Assembly: GCF_037963865.1 (NCBI RefSeq)
Contig: NZ_CP150170.1
Location: forward strand, 7,254,001 to 7,318,000
Reading direction: 5' to 3'
DNA from: Paenibacillus sp. FSL R10-2734
GTDB lineage: Bacteria; Bacillota; Bacilli; Paenibacillales; Paenibacillaceae
Length of the DNA stretch: 64,000 bases
In this document: one piece after another, positions 54,529 to 62,629 of the stretch
How the letters are laid out: each line of letters starts with the position of its first letter
Numbering within the stretch: position 1 is the stretch's first letter
Program-made: the position numbers and the translations under genes
Notes under the pieces: model-generated
What the model was told of the DNA's origin: nothing
Seen by the model: the letters and a program-made list of their open reading frames with translations, nothing else
Databases searched by the model: none

Positions 54529-54678
54529 CTACATTCACTCCTATCCTTTGATCGTTCTATATTCCGGCAGTTCTGTGCCCCCGGCTCAATCTTTCCGTAG
54601 GTGTATTATTTCACCCCTACCTTAACTCTCAATGAGTGCACGCTGAATGTTTGCTGAATAAATAAAGCTGCCGGAACG

Positions 54679-54707
54679 CAAAAAAAGCCCCACAAATGTG
54701 GAGCCTT
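54679..54707 (-). terminator. Intrinsic terminator of the DUF1697 operon
   Basis: On the minus strand GCTCCACA pairs with TGTGGGGC (one G-U), followed by TTTTTTTG. Confidence 0.85.
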
Positions 54708-54734
54708 TCCGTTCAAATCCCCATCAAAAATAGG

Positions 54735-55280
54735 CTATTCTAGCCTACCCATAGCAACGAGCTTATTCACCGTATTCCAGTTGCGTGCTGTAATAGACAT
54801 ACCCAGTATTTTGTCAAAAGGAACCTTGAAAAGCGGCGATTGGCTCACGCTGACCTCATATAACACATACATCTCTCTGCCGACAAAACGTATTTTATCC
54901 GGACCCTCCTCATAAATGCGGAGCTTGTCCAGTGCTTCGGCTGAAGGTTCAGCTGGCAGAAAAGAGACATACCATCTTTTGAAATCTTCTGGTTCTGATA
55001 GCTGAAAGGGATTGTTAGCAATCGTGTTCTCTAACTCAGCCAGTGTACGAATGATAACAGAGACATCAAAACCAAAAACCTCTTGAATCTGGCGTTCAAT
55101 GACTCCGCTCAGCAGACTTTTCGATTCCTCATCACTTTCAAATAGGACATTTCCGCTCTGAATGTAAGTACGCACATTTTGAAAGCCAATCGACTGGAAC
55201 ATCGTCTTCAGATCCTGCATCTTAATGATTTTGTTGCCGCCAACGTTAATGCCACGCAGCAGGGCTATATAGGTAGTCAT
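54735..55280 (-). CDS. DUF1697 family protein
   Basis: A 181-residue protein. TYIALLRGINVGGNKIIKM and NVRTYIQSGNVLFES are the family signatures. The function is not established. I start it at ATG 55280 with GGAGG 7 nt upstream. It lies 27 bp after the phosphotransferase gene, the last of a likely four-gene run 57084-54735, and has a terminator of its own. Confidence 0.92.
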   Translation of the reverse strand: MTTYIALLRGINVGGNKIIKMQDLKTMFQSIGFQNVRTYIQSGNVLFESDEESKSLLSGVIERQIQEVFGFDVSVIIRTLAELENTIANNPFQLSEPEDFKRWYVSFLPAEPSAEALDKLRIYEEGPDKIRFVGREMYVLYEVSVSQSPLFKVPFDKILGMSITARNWNTVNKLVAMGRLE

Positions 55281-55307
55281 GAACACACCTCCGTTTTCTT
55301 GTCAGGA

Positions 55308-56126
55308 TCAATTTTGGCTTAAGGTTAAGGCCTGCAGACGTTTACGAACTTCTTTTACTAACAGCTCCTTCTCAGAAGGCGGAAGCCATTCCACCAGACG
55401 CGCGGCAGCGATCGGCAGAATCCAGCGGTCTACATCCTCATAGGTGTGTCCTGATAAACGGAGATACTCCCGAATATATCCCTTGGTTAATTTTTTTCTA
55501 ATAAAACCTATCATCATTCTCGATAAGACTGAGGCTTCAGGGGGCATGGCTCCCATACTGAACATCACTACAGATCGCGCAGCATCGCCTGCTGGTTCTC
55601 CCACCACGCCAGTCATCCAATCGATAACCCAGAGCTGATCGTCCATGAGTACATTGTCAGGATGGAAATCTCCATGGCATAAATGAGTTCCTTCCGGTAA
55701 CTTCTCCAGATAGCTCAGAATGACTGACTTCTCATCTTCACTAAGCATAGGAGCCCCCATGATATTCCACTTTAACATATCCTTCTGCTGTCCGATCTCC
55801 TCGGTAATTTCAAGCCTATGCAAATCAAAGTGAAGCCCCGCCATCATTCTGGCATACTTACTAACTTTCCAAGGCTTCTCACCCATTACTTTTAAAAGAG
55901 AGGGACCTTGGATTTGTTGAAATACGATACCTTGTCTTGTCTGTTCATAAATGAGTCCAAAAGGCTGCGGTGTCCGAATGCCCTGCGAGTGCACAAACTG
56001 GCTGATTTTAAATTCTCGGCTAATGTTCTGCTCTGAAACATCCTCTAGGTACAGCTTAAGAATCCTCTGATCCTCATGCTCCCAAATCTCCGCTGTCCTG
56101 CCTTTCCCGACAAGCTTCGCTTTCAC
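55308..56126 (-). CDS. Aminoglycoside phosphotransferase (APH) family protein
   Basis: A 272-residue kinase-fold protein. LVGKGRTAEIWEHEDQRILKLY forms the nucleotide-binding N-lobe, and the catalytic loop HLCHGDFHPDNVLM with LWVIDWMTG (Brenner and DFG-like motifs) are intact. Members phosphorylate antibiotics, choline, sugars or unknown metabolites; with chromosomal housekeeping neighbours, resistance is not implied. The start is GTG 56126 with GGAGG 7 nt upstream. Confidence 0.9.
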   Translation of the reverse strand: MKAKLVGKGRTAEIWEHEDQRILKLYLEDVSEQNISREFKISQFVHSQGIRTPQPFGLIYEQTRQGIVFQQIQGPSLLKVMGEKPWKVSKYARMMAGLHFDLHRLEITEEIGQQKDMLKWNIMGAPMLSEDEKSVILSYLEKLPEGTHLCHGDFHPDNVLMDDQLWVIDWMTGVVGEPAGDAARSVVMFSMGAMPPEASVLSRMMIGFIRKKLTKGYIREYLRLSGHTYEDVDRWILPIAAARLVEWLPPSEKELLVKEVRKRLQALTLSQN

Positions 56127-56140
56127 TCGGCTTCCTCCAT

Positions 56141-56437
56141 TTAGTCCAGATTAATACGGGTAAAATGTTCAACTACCGGAAATGGATCGTAGTAATGGTG
56201 AAGCAGTGCCTTCCATTCCTGATACTGGCTGGATTCTCTGAAGCCAACAGTGTGATCTTCAAGCGTTCTCCACTTCACAAGCAGCAAATACTTATGATCA
56301 TCCTCCAAGCAATGTTGGAGTTCATGCCCCATATAGCCTTCTATGGAGGAGATTAAGCTTGATGCCTCCTTGAAGCTTTTTTCAAATTCAGTAGTCAAAC
56401 CAGGCTTCACTTGCAGCATCGCAGCTTCCAAAATCAT
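56141..56437 (-). CDS. Antibiotic biosynthesis monooxygenase (ABM) domain protein
   Basis: A 98-residue dimeric alpha/beta-barrel type protein. ILEAAMLQVKPGLTTEFEKSF and LLVKWRTLEDHTVGFRESSQYQEW (core WRTLEDHTVGFRES) are typical. Such proteins are cofactor-free quinone monooxygenases or haem-handling; substrate unknown. ATG 56437 has TTTGGAGG upstream. It sits 20 bp from the hydrolase and 14 bp from the phosphotransferase gene. Confidence 0.9.
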   Translation of the reverse strand: MILEAAMLQVKPGLTTEFEKSFKEASSLISSIEGYMGHELQHCLEDDHKYLLLVKWRTLEDHTVGFRESSQYQEWKALLHHYYDPFPVVEHFTRINLD

Positions 56438-56457
56438 AATCAGCAGTCCTCCAAAGG

Positions 56458-57084
56458 TTATGTATTTAAAGCATCACGGAAAAATTCATGATAAAAATTA
56501 ATAATTACAAGCAGGATCGCTAGTGACTCGTTGACCTGCCCTACCTCAAGGTTATGATTAGCATCATCGATTCTATACACCTTTAAATGCTGGAGCCCAC
56601 TAATTTCACCGGAATGCTGTTCACTAAATAAAGGATCGCATCCGCCATACATTACAGTACCACGACTCTGCTGAATCAGCGGCACCGCCTCAGGCAACGG
56701 TGTGATATAAAGATGAGACGTCTTTTTCTGTATTTGCAGCTCTTCTGCAATTCTCCCTGCGATGACCGCACCGACGCTTTTGCTGATAAATAGTATTTTT
56801 TTGTATTCAGGAAGAGAAGCAATGGCCGCCTTACATTCCTGAATAAGAATAATCATTTCATCACGCTTAAACCCTACTCTCGCACTCTGATAGCCATACT
56901 CAAGCAGCAGGACGTCGCAATTATGCTCCCGGGCTGTTTTGGCCGCATAATCTAGCAGGGGGCGCTCAGCCGAATAATTTTTCCCTGGAAAAATAACAGC
57001 CAGTGTCTTGGATCCTTGAGTAATATATTTATGTCTAACCTCTCTACCCCAATAAGAGGACATCATGATATTGCTGACGTTCAT
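56458..57084 (-). CDS. Alpha/beta hydrolase-like protein
   Basis: A 208-residue protein. VIFPGKNYSAERPLLDY, the elbow FISKSVGAVIAGR with a candidate Ser in S-K-S-V-G rather than the standard G-x-S-x-G, MYGGCDPLF and the final DDANHNLE suggest a hydrolase fold with a degenerate elbow. I start it at ATG 57084 with GAGAGGG 8 nt upstream; ATG 57114 has no site. Function unknown. It is the first gene of a probable operon ending with DUF1697. Confidence 0.78.
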   Translation of the reverse strand: MNVSNIMMSSYWGREVRHKYITQGSKTLAVIFPGKNYSAERPLLDYAAKTAREHNCDVLLLEYGYQSARVGFKRDEMIILIQECKAAIASLPEYKKILFISKSVGAVIAGRIAEELQIQKKTSHLYITPLPEAVPLIQQSRGTVMYGGCDPLFSEQHSGEISGLQHLKVYRIDDANHNLEVGQVNESLAILLVIINFYHEFFRDALNT

Positions 57085-57166
57085 CCATGTTTCCCTCTCT
57101 TCTACAACAATCATTCTATGTATCTATCATTATAGCTAACTTATGTTTAGTTTTAAAACCAAAGAA

Positions 57167-57193
57167 TTCCTAATCTCAACTAGAGATCAGGAA
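57167..57193 (-). terminator. Terminator of the germinant receptor operon
   Basis: TTCCTAATCTC (57167-57177) and GAGATCAGGAA (57183-57193) pair with one mismatch; on the minus strand TTCTTTGGTTTT follows. Confidence 0.65.
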
Positions 57194-57214
57194 CAGTCGA
57201 AAGTAGGTCTATTG

Positions 57215-58315
57215 CTATGAGGCTATCTGCTTACTTTTACTTCTACTAACCATAATCTCAGCGCAAATCCATAATGCCAGTGGAATAATCACCTGAAATG
57301 GAAAGGCGTAGAATTTATAAATATTGTAGTAAAAATACTGCATTTCCATCATGTCCTTGTACACAAAATCGGCAAAATAAATCATGAGCAGTCCTAGCTG
57401 AAGCACGACGGAGCGATAGCTTTTTAATTTAAATACTTTAGCTAATCCACTGCTAGCTACATACAGACATAAGCTTGCTTTTATGAAGGTTGTGATTACA
57501 AATACAACAGCCGTGGAAGCCTCAATTCTTGATAGAAAATCACCTACATTAATACGACTCGCAGACACATAAGAGGGGAAATTCAGACTGGACACTACTT
57601 CAGGACCGAGCATCAATAGATTACGTAGCGTAGCCGAAAGAATAATCATCCCAGAAATCAGTACACCACCAAATAATATTTTCTTACCTGTGGCTTTGTT
57701 AGATATAGTACTAAATGCCCCCAGAATTATTATACCCTCTGCGAATATAACAGAAGACGTACCCAGAGTATCGCTAAACACCGAATACCAGCCTTTATCA
57801 ACTAAAGGGAGTATGTGATGATATTCCAGCTTTGAAGTAGATAATATGAAAATAATCAAATTCACAGCTATCGTAAATAGAAGCAGAAGCTTCGCGCTTC
57901 TTCCCAGCACCTCAATCCCTGCCTTAACCACCCAAATGCACAATAACCCAACACATAGCATAGGAACAAGCATCGGTGTTTCGGTCAGGGCGATCAATCT
58001 ACTGAATTCTCCAAAGACCCTGAGAGCCAGTGCCCCCAGATGGAATGCATACCAAATATAGAGACAGGAGATCATTCGCCCGAGAACGCTACCAAATACA
58101 ACGATCAGCATATCAAACAGATCCTTACCCGGAAAAAGAACATGAAGTCTTGCGTATATCAGCAGAAGAGGAACTGCAAGTACCATGGCAAAAAGTAGAG
58201 CGATCCACTTGCTGTTACCGGATTGTCCTGGCAAGCCCATAAATATGGAAGTTCCCACAAAAAACAAAACCGTAACGCTAATCATATGCCCTACAGGAAT
58301 GATCTCCTTATTCAT
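57215..58315 (-). CDS. Spore germination protein, GerAB (B-subunit) family
   Basis: A 366-residue integral membrane protein of the APC-superfamily GerAB type with about ten helices (MISVTVLFFVGTSIFMGLPG begins helix 1). In GerA receptors the B-subunit binds the germinant. ATG 58315 follows AAAGGAG. It is the last gene of a four-gene operon, 24 bp after the small D-type gene. Confidence 0.93.
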   Translation of the reverse strand: MNKEIIPVGHMISVTVLFFVGTSIFMGLPGQSGNSKWIALLFAMVLAVPLLLIYARLHVLFPGKDLFDMLIVVFGSVLGRMISCLYIWYAFHLGALALRVFGEFSRLIALTETPMLVPMLCVGLLCIWVVKAGIEVLGRSAKLLLLFTIAVNLIIFILSTSKLEYHHILPLVDKGWYSVFSDTLGTSSVIFAEGIIILGAFSTISNKATGKKILFGGVLISGMIILSATLRNLLMLGPEVVSSLNFPSYVSASRINVGDFLSRIEASTAVVFVITTFIKASLCLYVASSGLAKVFKLKSYRSVVLQLGLLMIYFADFVYKDMMEMQYFYYNIYKFYAFPFQVIIPLALWICAEIMVSRSKSKQIAS

Positions 58316-58339
58316 ACACTTCTCCTTTACGCATGTTCC

Positions 58340-58543
58340 CTAAAATAGCTTCTTGATCAAATTTTCAATCAGTGGAGATGGGCTAGGAATCGACCACTTC
58401 ATGGACAATGCAACAGCAATGACAAATGAAACTAGACATAAGAATGAACAGACCCAAAAATCCCGCTTCATCCCCTGCTTTAACAGTCCGTAAGGATCGA
58501 GCAATACGATAACCACATAGACAAGAATTACGATTACAACCAC
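58340..58543 (-). CDS. Small two-helix membrane protein, candidate D-subunit of the germinant receptor
   Basis: A 67-residue protein with two hydrophobic segments (VVIVILVYVVIVLLDPYG and FWVCSFLCLVSFVIAVAL). Small two-helix D-subunits are encoded in several GerA-type operons and modulate receptor function; position and topology fit that class, while sequence identity could not be tested. The start is GTG 58543 with AGGTGA upstream. It is 14 bp from the C-subunit gene. Confidence 0.75.
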   Translation of the reverse strand: MVVIVILVYVVIVLLDPYGLLKQGMKRDFWVCSFLCLVSFVIAVALSMKWSIPSPSPLIENLIKKLF

Positions 58544-58557
58544 TTCATCACCTATTT

Positions 58558-59703
58558 TTAATGAGTCTGGATAGATCTATTGGTTTGCCCACTGCTCTTA
58601 ATAATCACTTTGGAATTTACAACGACGTCCAATTCGGAGAATTCCTGTCCCCAGTTTTCCTTAACTTTCTTCCAGGTTTGCGGCATTCTCTCATGCACAA
58701 GCTCTCCAAACCCAAAAACATCGGCATGATAATCCTGCTGAACCCTATGGATAACGGAGAGCATCCGTTGCTGTAATTCCTTTCCGGCACGCTTCTCAAG
58801 GATTTCCTTGCTACCAATATTATTGAATTCTTCCGGAGCCATTACCTCATCCAGTCCGACTTGCGTTTCTGTGTTAATTTGCATTTGCAATTTGCCATCG
58901 TTCCATATAGGCTTTACTTTTGTTTTATTAGACAGAATCTCAAGCGAAAAGGCAGGTTTTCCTTGTTCATCATTTAAGGGTAGCACCCCACCCTGGATTT
59001 GATCTTTAGTAAAGAGCATATATTTCGTTTCTTCACCGCTAATCGTGCCAACCATTTTATCCATTCTGAATATAGCTGTCCCACTTACCCGAGCATTTTT
59101 CGTCTTATTTTCTTCATAAATATAGATAAGCGGAGCTATTGCAAATTCACCAGAAGCCTCCAGCTTATCAATGAAGTCCCAAATTTCCACGACGGGAGCC
59201 GTACTGGTATTGTGCTCAGATCTCATCTGTTGCGCAAGCGCATAGGCCATAATACTTTCCGTTACACTGCTTAGACTAATGACTTCCTGAGCCGTCTTCT
59301 CCTTAGACACAAATATGAATACATCTGACCTTGTTTCTGTATCTCTGTTATACCAATCAATCACTTTGATAACCCCTTCCCGGGCTATCTCTTCACTAAG
59401 TACAATTACTTTAGAATGACTCCAAAATAATTTTTTTCCTGTAATGGAGATCATTCCTCGCACGATATCAAATATCGTCTTCCCAGAAAGGGTTAGCATC
59501 TTAAATCCGGTCTGTTCTGATTGCGATCCTTCCTTCGTATCCACAATCTCAACGGTTACCGCTATTTCCCCCTCTTTCTTCCCCTTATCAATCCCCACCC
59601 CAGCTACAATCGATATCTCATCCACTTCAGAGTAGTTCCAACAACCAGTTACACTTATAAGAAGGATCAGAGTTATAAAGACCAGGATTACCTTTTTCAG
59701 CAT
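58558..59703 (-). CDS. Spore germination lipoprotein, GerAC (C-subunit) family
   Basis: A 381-residue lipoprotein. The lipobox LISVTGCW puts the modified Cys near residue 21, so the rest is anchored at the inner spore membrane surface. NYSEVDEISIVAGVGID is the family's first conserved block, and AIFRMDKMVGTISGEET lies in the middle domain. I start it at ATG 59703 with GAAGG at 8 nt (two codons after another ATG). It starts 2 nt after the A-subunit stop. Confidence 0.93.
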   Translation of the reverse strand: MLKKVILVFITLILLISVTGCWNYSEVDEISIVAGVGIDKGKKEGEIAVTVEIVDTKEGSQSEQTGFKMLTLSGKTIFDIVRGMISITGKKLFWSHSKVIVLSEEIAREGVIKVIDWYNRDTETRSDVFIFVSKEKTAQEVISLSSVTESIMAYALAQQMRSEHNTSTAPVVEIWDFIDKLEASGEFAIAPLIYIYEENKTKNARVSGTAIFRMDKMVGTISGEETKYMLFTKDQIQGGVLPLNDEQGKPAFSLEILSNKTKVKPIWNDGKLQMQINTETQVGLDEVMAPEEFNNIGSKEILEKRAGKELQQRMLSVIHRVQQDYHADVFGFGELVHERMPQTWKKVKENWGQEFSELDVVVNSKVIIKSSGQTNRSIQTH

Positions 59704-59705
59704 GT

Positions 59706-61256
59706 TCATGGCCTTCTCTCTATTTTATTGGTCCCTTTTCTCTTCCTGTTCCGTGCCCCGATCATCGCTGGACGCAGATACATATGCCACCATGGTGCCC
59801 TAATCGCTGTATCTTTAATATCCTGTGGACGGATAGAGCCTATCCCAAGCATGTATGATACCCCAAAGGAACGCAGACTCATCAAATGAATAACAAGCCC
59901 GAGCATCCCGAGAAAGTACCCGTAAACTCCTAGCATAAAGCTTGCAATTAGCAGAAGTGCCCTTACTACAATTAATGGGCCCGTCAATTTAGGATTGAGC
60001 AGCGTCATAATTCCGGTTAAGCCGACTACAATAATCATCGGAGCACTCACTAATCTGGCTTCTACGGCCGCCTGTCCCAACACAAGAGCCCCTACGATGC
60101 TGATTGCTTGTCCAATATAGGTAGGAATCCGTTCTCCTGCCTCTCTTAGGATTTCAAATATAGTTAACATGAACACCGCCTCTACTACTGTCGGAAAGGG
60201 GACCGCTACTCTCGAAGTAGCAATGCTTAGCAATAATTGGGTAGGTATCATCTCCTGACTGTAGGTAACCAAGGCCACATAAAGAGCAGGTATACTAAGA
60301 GACAAAAAAGCTCCAATTATTCTTAGCATTCGGTTAAAAGAACCAAAATAATAGTTAATATAATAATCAGAGCTTGCTTGGAAATTTTCCACAAATAGAT
60401 AAGGTACGGTCATCGCATACGGACTGCCTTCTATAAGCAAGGCCACTCTACCCTCCATCATTTTACTAACTAGGGAATCCGGGCGTTCTGTGCTTCCTGT
60501 CATTTCAAAGGGTGAAAAGGGTTCGTCTCTTATTAATTCCGAAAGATATGACGTATCCAGAATAAGGTCTATATCAACCTGCTTAAGTCGATCTTGCAAT
60601 TCTTTAACAATACTTGGTGATGCCAGGCTTTCTATATAGCAGATGCATACCTGTGTTTTGGAACGTGATCCCATCGGGCTAAAAATGAACTTCAGATCCG
60701 GATCTTGCAATCTTCGGCGGATTTGGGTCAAGTTAACTAGCAGCGATTCTGTAAATCCTTCCCGCGGACCATAAACACTTTTCTCGGTCACTGGGTCCGT
60801 AATCGCTTTTGTCGCCCAGCCTTGCGCATTAATATTGAGCACACCCGCATAGCCGTCCAGCAGCAATAAAGTCTTACCAGCTATAATCGCACTGATCATT
60901 TCATCCAAATCTGTAGAAGCAACTACATCCGAAACGTTAATAACCTGCGTCCGAATCTTCTCCACTAGCTCCGCTGTGTTGCCATACTCCATTCTGGTGA
61001 AGTCAAAAGCCATCAATGGCTTAATAACACCCTCCTGAATCATATGCTTGTCAACCATCCCATCAACGCTAACTAACCCGAAGCGAAGATCTGCACGGAA
61101 CTCATTATTTAGCACTCTGATTCTAAGGGTTCCATCATCCTTGAATATTTGCCGAAACAGGTTCATCATTTCATCTAGTGACGTACTTGGAGTCTGCCCA
61201 GACGTCGTATTTTTTTGAGAAGCTTCGCTGTTATCTCCTGCTGTCTGTTTCTCCAT
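59706..61256 (-). CDS. Spore germination protein, GerAA (A-subunit) family
   Basis: A 516-residue protein with a large soluble N-terminal region (to about 310) and five or so C-terminal membrane helices (MLRIIGAFLSLSIPALYVAL and later). The family block EGSPYAMTVPYLFVENFQASSDYY (core GSPYAMTVPYLF), FPTVVEAVFM and GQAISIVGALVLGQAAVEA are intact. The A-subunit forms the ion channel-like part of the receptor. I start it at ATG 61256 with AGGAG 8 nt upstream; ATG 61286 with GGGGG is possible. First gene of the A-C-D-B operon. Confidence 0.92.
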   Translation of the reverse strand: MEKQTAGDNSEASQKNTTSGQTPSTSLDEMMNLFRQIFKDDGTLRIRVLNNEFRADLRFGLVSVDGMVDKHMIQEGVIKPLMAFDFTRMEYGNTAELVEKIRTQVINVSDVVASTDLDEMISAIIAGKTLLLLDGYAGVLNINAQGWATKAITDPVTEKSVYGPREGFTESLLVNLTQIRRRLQDPDLKFIFSPMGSRSKTQVCICYIESLASPSIVKELQDRLKQVDIDLILDTSYLSELIRDEPFSPFEMTGSTERPDSLVSKMMEGRVALLIEGSPYAMTVPYLFVENFQASSDYYINYYFGSFNRMLRIIGAFLSLSIPALYVALVTYSQEMIPTQLLLSIATSRVAVPFPTVVEAVFMLTIFEILREAGERIPTYIGQAISIVGALVLGQAAVEARLVSAPMIIVVGLTGIMTLLNPKLTGPLIVVRALLLIASFMLGVYGYFLGMLGLVIHLMSLRSFGVSYMLGIGSIRPQDIKDTAIRAPWWHMYLRPAMIGARNRKRKGTNKIERRP

Positions 61257-61386
61257 AGTAGTCACTCCTGTCACAATAGGTTTCATAGAAATTATCCCCC
61301 GTCTCTCTAAAAAATATCCACCAAAATTATGCTGAAAAGGGATCAACTTCTTAGCGAGCGGAGATTGAGCTTCATCTGTTAAATAT

Positions 61387-61409
61387 AAAAAAGCCGCTTA
61401 AGCAGCGGC
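61387..61409 (-). terminator. Minus-strand terminator inside the region between ger operon and ATL gene
   Basis: GCCGCT (61404-61409 read on minus) pairs with AGCGGC (61393-61398) across 5 nt, followed on the minus strand by TTTTTTATA. The only upstream gene on that strand is the DUF1361 gene, 385 bp away beyond the ATL gene. Confidence 0.7.
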
Positions 61410-61479
61410 CTTGTTGATGGTTTAAGATTGTAGTACTCATCTGGTATAATTTGATGAAAATAAGAGATAGGAGCTCACT

Positions 61480-61797
61480 ATGACACCATTTACGGAACAA
61501 GTGATACGTATCATACAATCCATACCTGAAGGTAAAGTGATGACCTATGGAGGCATTGCCCGCGCGGCGGGAAGTCCAAGGGGCGCGAGGCAGGTCGTTC
61601 GTATCCTTCACTCCATGAGTAGAAAATATAAGCTCCCCTGGCATCGGGTCATCAACGCCAAAGGAATGATCTCCTTGACTGAAGATGAGTCTAGCTCCCT
61701 CCAGAAGCTTTTTTTGCAGGAGGAAGGAATTATTTTTAATGAAAAGGGTGTTGTAGACCTGAAGCAATTCCAATTTGATCCGGAAGGTATGGATTAA
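61480..61797 (+). CDS. Alkyltransferase-like (ATL) DNA-repair protein
   Basis: A 105-residue protein of the MGMT C-terminal fold. The motif that would be PCHRV in active methyltransferases reads LPWHRVINAKG, with the acceptor Cys replaced by Trp, the defining feature of ATL proteins. These bind O6-alkylguanine without repairing it and flag it for nucleotide excision repair. GKVMTYGGIARAAGSPRGARQV is the helix-turn-helix region with the Arg finger. ATG 61480 follows ATAGGAG. The stop overlaps the opposing DUF1361 stop by 3 bp. Confidence 0.93.
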   Translation: MTPFTEQVIRIIQSIPEGKVMTYGGIARAAGSPRGARQVVRILHSMSRKYKLPWHRVINAKGMISLTEDESSSLQKLFLQEEGIIFNEKGVVDLKQFQFDPEGMD

Positions 61798-62495
61798 CCA
61801 CGTATGCTCTTGGAGCCCCTTCCTCTTTCACTGGTTCCAAGACCATTTAGCAAGCAGTACATCGTAGCGTAGATAACCAGCAATACAAACGCAATGAACA
61901 AGCTGAAAAATACCGACTGTCGATTCAAGCTATCCATAACTAGTTGGTACAACTGATGCCGGTCCGTCAGTACGTCCCAGCTGTTAAGCCTGTAGACTCG
62001 GCCAAGCAGTACTCCATAACCTCCAAGCACACATGCTGCGAGTACGAATACCCAAGAGAACAGCAGGCTGGTTTTGCGATAAACAACCGCCTGGAACTGG
62101 TATAAAGAGAAGAACCCGGTCAACCAGCCGCTCCAAGTGAATAACAGAAGGGTAACCAAGTCATACCAATACCGATTCTGAATCGTGCCATCCACGATAT
62201 ATCTGCTTTTTCTTACCGTTAAATGCACCAGATCAGTCATGAGATAAGGCGCGTTGGGAAAGAACAGCAGCCAAGCGATACCTAGCGGAACAAGCAGTAA
62301 GCCGCCTATCTTCCTTTTATCCAGTTCATAAGCAGCCATGGAGAACAGGAACGGAATCCAAGCCAAGAACAAATTCCAGATTAAAAAAGCATAAAACGAA
62401 TCCGTCTGAAGAGACACTACACGATATACGGCCAATGTCGCCACAGACAGACCCGCCAAGAGCATAAACACCTTCGGATAATTTAATTCCTTCAT
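61794..62495 (-). CDS. DUF1361 family membrane protein
   Basis: A 233-residue protein with six or seven hydrophobic helices. FLIWNLFLAWIPFLFS and FFPNAPYLMTDLVHL (core FPNAPYLMTDL) are the family signatures. Function unknown. ATG 62495 has AAGGAG 11 nt upstream. It is convergent with the ATL gene with overlapping stops; the nearest downstream terminator lies beyond that gene. Confidence 0.9.
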   Translation of the reverse strand: MKELNYPKVFMLLAGLSVATLAVYRVVSLQTDSFYAFLIWNLFLAWIPFLFSMAAYELDKRKIGGLLLVPLGIAWLLFFPNAPYLMTDLVHLTVRKSRYIVDGTIQNRYWYDLVTLLLFTWSGWLTGFFSLYQFQAVVYRKTSLLFSWVFVLAACVLGGYGVLLGRVYRLNSWDVLTDRHQLYQLVMDSLNRQSVFFSLFIAFVLLVIYATMYCLLNGLGTSERGRGSKSIRG

Positions 62496-62581
62496 GAGCT
62501 TATATTCTCCTTATCGATATAGTTTTCATTTAACTTATACCCAATTGTACAAATTTGGCATTCCCAAGTCCAATCTGAACA

Positions 62582-62611
62582 GAAAAACCCGGACGCAGGA
62601 GCGCCCGGGCT
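62582..62611 (-). terminator. Intrinsic terminator of the SulP gene
   Basis: On the minus strand CCCGGGCG pairs with CGTCCGGG (one G-U) across 6 nt, followed by TTTTTC. Confidence 0.85.
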
Positions 62612-62629
62612 AACTCTTATCTATTCAAC

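Noticed and set aside
54735..57084. Antibiotic resistance/biosynthesis cluster (APH, ABM, hydrolase)
   Set aside because: The family names suggest it, but each is a broad family, and no biosynthetic or mobile gene adjoins them.
61372..61773. 133-codon minus-strand frame opposite the ATL gene
   Set aside because: It is a shadow of ATL, which has a proper ribosome site and family motifs.
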